From assembly GCA_031551725.1 (NCBI GenBank), contig JAVBNF010000024.1, forward strand, positions 1 through 6,926: a DNA stretch of 6,926 nucleotides, in the 5' to 3' direction. Shown piece after piece: positions 5,284-6,926 of the stretch. The first letter of the stretch is position 1. The number at the start of each line of letters is the position of its first letter. Source of the stretch: JAVBNF01 sp031551725. GTDB lineage: Bacteria; Bacteroidota; Bacteroidia; Bacteroidales; P3. The notes under the pieces are model-generated. The model saw nothing but the letters and a program-made list of their open reading frames with translations. It had not been told where the DNA came from and did no database searches. Position numbers and translations under genes: made by a program.

Positions 5284-6310
5284 ACCAACAGTAATTGACT
5301 TGTTTTGTGGTTGTGGTGGACTTTCTTTTGGCTTCATTGAAGCAGGTTATGAAGTACTATTAGGTATTGACTATTGGAAAGATGCAATAAACACTTTTAA
5401 AAACACGCATAAAAAAGCTCAAGGAGTAGTTGCCGATTTATCCACAGAAACGCCCCAAAAAATAGCTAAACGGGCGAAGATAAAAGAAATCGATATTATC
5501 ATTGGTGGGCCACCCTGCCAAGGTTTTTCCATTGCGGGAAAAAGAATTATAGATGATGAAAGGAACAAACTATACAAATCGTTTGTGAGTTTTGTAAAAT
5601 TTTATCAACCAAAGATCTTTTTGATGGAAAATGTACCTAATATTGTTTCAATAGGAAAAGGGATAGTAAAAGATACCATTATGACAGACTTTGAAAAACT
5701 TGGATATACTGTAGTGTATAAAGTCTTATTAGCTTCTGATTATGGAGTTCCTCAAAATAGACGGAGAGCATTTTTTATTGGCTCAAAAAATGGCAAAGAG
5801 TTTATTTTTCCCAAACCGACAACACTACACCCTATTTGTGCTAAAGACGCTATTTCAGACTTGCCTGAAAAATCTTTGACAGATGGAACTAAATACAAAA
5901 CAGAACCAAAATCAGAATATCAAAAGGCTATCAGAAAAAATTCTATTTGTGTTTACAATCACGAAATAACAAATCACAATGAGCAAACTACAAATATAAT
6001 TTCATTAGTTCCAGACGGTGGAAATTACAAAGACCTGCCTGTAGGCTTACAACAAACGAGAAATGTAAACATCGCATGGACAAGATTGAACAGTAAAAAA
6101 CCAAGTTTTACAATTGATACAGGACACAGACATCATTTCCATTACAAATATAATCGTGTGCCAACAGTGAGAGAAAGTGCCAGAATACAATCTTTTCCCG
6201 ATACTTTTGTTTTTTTAGGGAGTAAAACAAGCCAATATAAGCAAGTTGGAAATGCTGTACCCCCTATTTTAGCAAGGGTATTAGCTACAGAAATCAAGAA
6301 ATATCTATGA
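5273..6310 (+). CDS. DNA (cytosine-5-)-methyltransferase of a type II R-M system
   Basis: Transfers a methyl group from S-adenosylmethionine to C5 of cytosine in a specific target, protecting the host DNA from the partner nuclease. The 345-aa product has the conserved m5C motifs in order: I DLFCGCGG (9-16), IV PPCQG with catalytic Cys82 (80-84), VI ENV (119-121), VIII QNRRR (161-165), IX REsARIQSFPD (300-310) and X QYKQVGNAVPP (321-331). The variable target-recognition region lies at about 185-295 and includes the histidine-rich TGHRHHFHYKYNRVPTV. The recognition sequence cannot be read from the protein by eye. I chose the ATG at 5273 because it starts MKNKPTVIDLFCG close to motif I; an in-frame ATG at 5243 would add 10 residues inside the HTH gene. 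All catalytic motifs are intact, so the enzyme should be active. Its stop overlaps the next gene by 4 nt (ATGA). Confidence 0.95.
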   Translation: MKNKPTVIDLFCGCGGLSFGFIEAGYEVLLGIDYWKDAINTFKNTHKKAQGVVADLSTETPQKIAKRAKIKEIDIIIGGPPCQGFSIAGKRIIDDERNKLYKSFVSFVKFYQPKIFLMENVPNIVSIGKGIVKDTIMTDFEKLGYTVVYKVLLASDYGVPQNRRRAFFIGSKNGKEFIFPKPTTLHPICAKDAISDLPEKSLTDGTKYKTEPKSEYQKAIRKNSICVYNHEITNHNEQTTNIISLVPDGGNYKDLPVGLQQTRNVNIAWTRLNSKKPSFTIDTGHRHHFHYKYNRVPTVRESARIQSFPDTFVFLGSKTSQYKQVGNAVPPILARVLATEIKKYL

Positions 6311-6926
6311 GCCAAATAAAAACATACAAAATACCTGATGAGTATTTTTTTCGATTGCACCACGTTAGGCCTCGTTTCAAAAATGATGTGGAAGAAGTTT
6401 TGTTGTATGTGGCAACTTCAATTTCGGGAATGACGGTTTTGCCCAAAAAGGAGTTTAACAAAGAGCTAAACGATGTCTTATTTGGTTTCAATAAAAATGC
6501 AACATCTACTCAAAAAACAATAGATAATTGGCGAACAGAAATTTCAGCCTTATTTGCATTTATCCAAGAGATAGACGATTTGCTTCAACCGGGGATAATG
6601 GCGAAAAGACTTGCCAATAATCAATATTTAGATGAGTTTTTTAATTACTTTCTATTTTCGTTTCAATATCCGGGAGGACACATCAAATCTCAAAATGTAA
6701 TTAAACAAATTGAAGCTGGTGTAAAATTTAAACCTTGCAATTTTATTCTTAATTTATTAATTGAGGGTGAAAAAATTACAGGTAAGCCTTTTAGTGTAAC
6801 AGCAGAAGAGTTAACTCAATGCGCGTATTTTGACCTTAGAGTTACAAGAGATGGAAGACATCCAAAAGAAGTTGCAAAATTAATTTTGCAAAACAGAAAA
6901 AATAATATAGAATACGAACATCGGTA
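6307..6926 (+). CDS. Probable cognate type II restriction endonuclease, N-terminal part
   Basis: Partial: 206 codons are open from the ATG at 6307 to the right edge with no stop. The ATG overlaps the methyltransferase stop as ATGA, so the two are translationally coupled. The product starts MSQIKTYKIPDEYFFRLHHVRPRF. It is soluble-looking with no signal peptide or membrane segment. It contains FFNYFLFSFQYPGGHIKSQ (about 113-131), a lysine-rich stretch with GVKFKPCNFILNLLIEGEKITGKPFSVT, then FDLRVTRDGRHPKEVAKLILQNRKNN. No PD-(D/E)XK, HNH or GIY-YIG motif is evident in the visible part; the catalytic domain may lie beyond the window. The endonuclease role is inferred from the position after a C protein and m5C methylase and from faint resemblance to long Bacteroidota restriction enzymes. 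A helicase-like or other R-M accessory protein is possible. Confidence 0.6.
   Translation, partial: MSQIKTYKIPDEYFFRLHHVRPRFKNDVEEVLLYVATSISGMTVLPKKEFNKELNDVLFGFNKNATSTQKTIDNWRTEISALFAFIQEIDDLLQPGIMAKRLANNQYLDEFFNYFLFSFQYPGGHIKSQNVIKQIEAGVKFKPCNFILNLLIEGEKITGKPFSVTAEELTQCAYFDLRVTRDGRHPKEVAKLILQNRKNNIEYEHR

Overview
The window looks like a contig end from the chromosome of a member of the Bacteroidota, probably Bacteroidales-like. Three things suggest this. Several upstream regions carry the phylum's -7 promoter box (TAnnTTTG), and one of them has a matching TTTG -33 box at 19 nt. Start codons lack clear Shine-Dalgarno sequences. The protein set also fits: a FISUMP-domain secreted protein, a Bacteroidota-type CTP synthase and a ComM with the usual family ends. 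The phylum is an inference, since no rRNA or other taxonomic marker is present.

Layout. Positions 1-396 (minus) hold the start of an exported FISUMP-domain protein that runs off the left edge. A two-hairpin REP-like repeat is embedded in its signal-peptide-coding stretch. Positions 397-776 have no protein gene but are highly structured: a 17-bp perfect palindrome, a large inverted pair of diverged hairpin arms (about 458-628) with a T-run at each outer end, a heptamer array, and a good -7 promoter box just past the end of pyrG. Positions 777-2402 (minus) are pyrG, encoding CTP synthase, complete and intact. Positions 2503-3119 (minus) are a MuF-C-like gene broken by an apparent 1-nt deletion; it begins 1 nt after the comM stop. 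Positions 3121-4659 (minus) are comM, the natural-transformation branch-migration helicase.

A 285-bp divergent spacer (4660-4944) separates this housekeeping block from an AT-richer block on the plus strand. That block is a compact type II restriction-modification operon: a small Xre/Cro-type HTH controller (4945-5283), a DNA cytosine-5 methyltransferase (5273-6310) and a third gene (6307 to the window edge). The third gene overlaps the methyltransferase by 4 nt and is probably the cognate endonuclease, but I do not recognise its fold. The genes overlap by 11 and 4 nt. The promoter upstream (TTTG-N19-TAnnTTTG) is overlaid by a perfect inverted repeat, TTGTCAA-TTA-TTGACAA, which has the geometry expected of an autoregulatory controller operator.

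How the genes work together: pyrG and comM are ordinary chromosomal genes. The R-M operon is most likely an acquired defence module placed next to comM and timed by its own HTH protein. Points most worth a second look are the inverted-arm RNA or repeat element at 458-628, the uncharacterised third gene of the R-M operon, the operator/promoter overlap, and the MuF-C gene coupled to comM.
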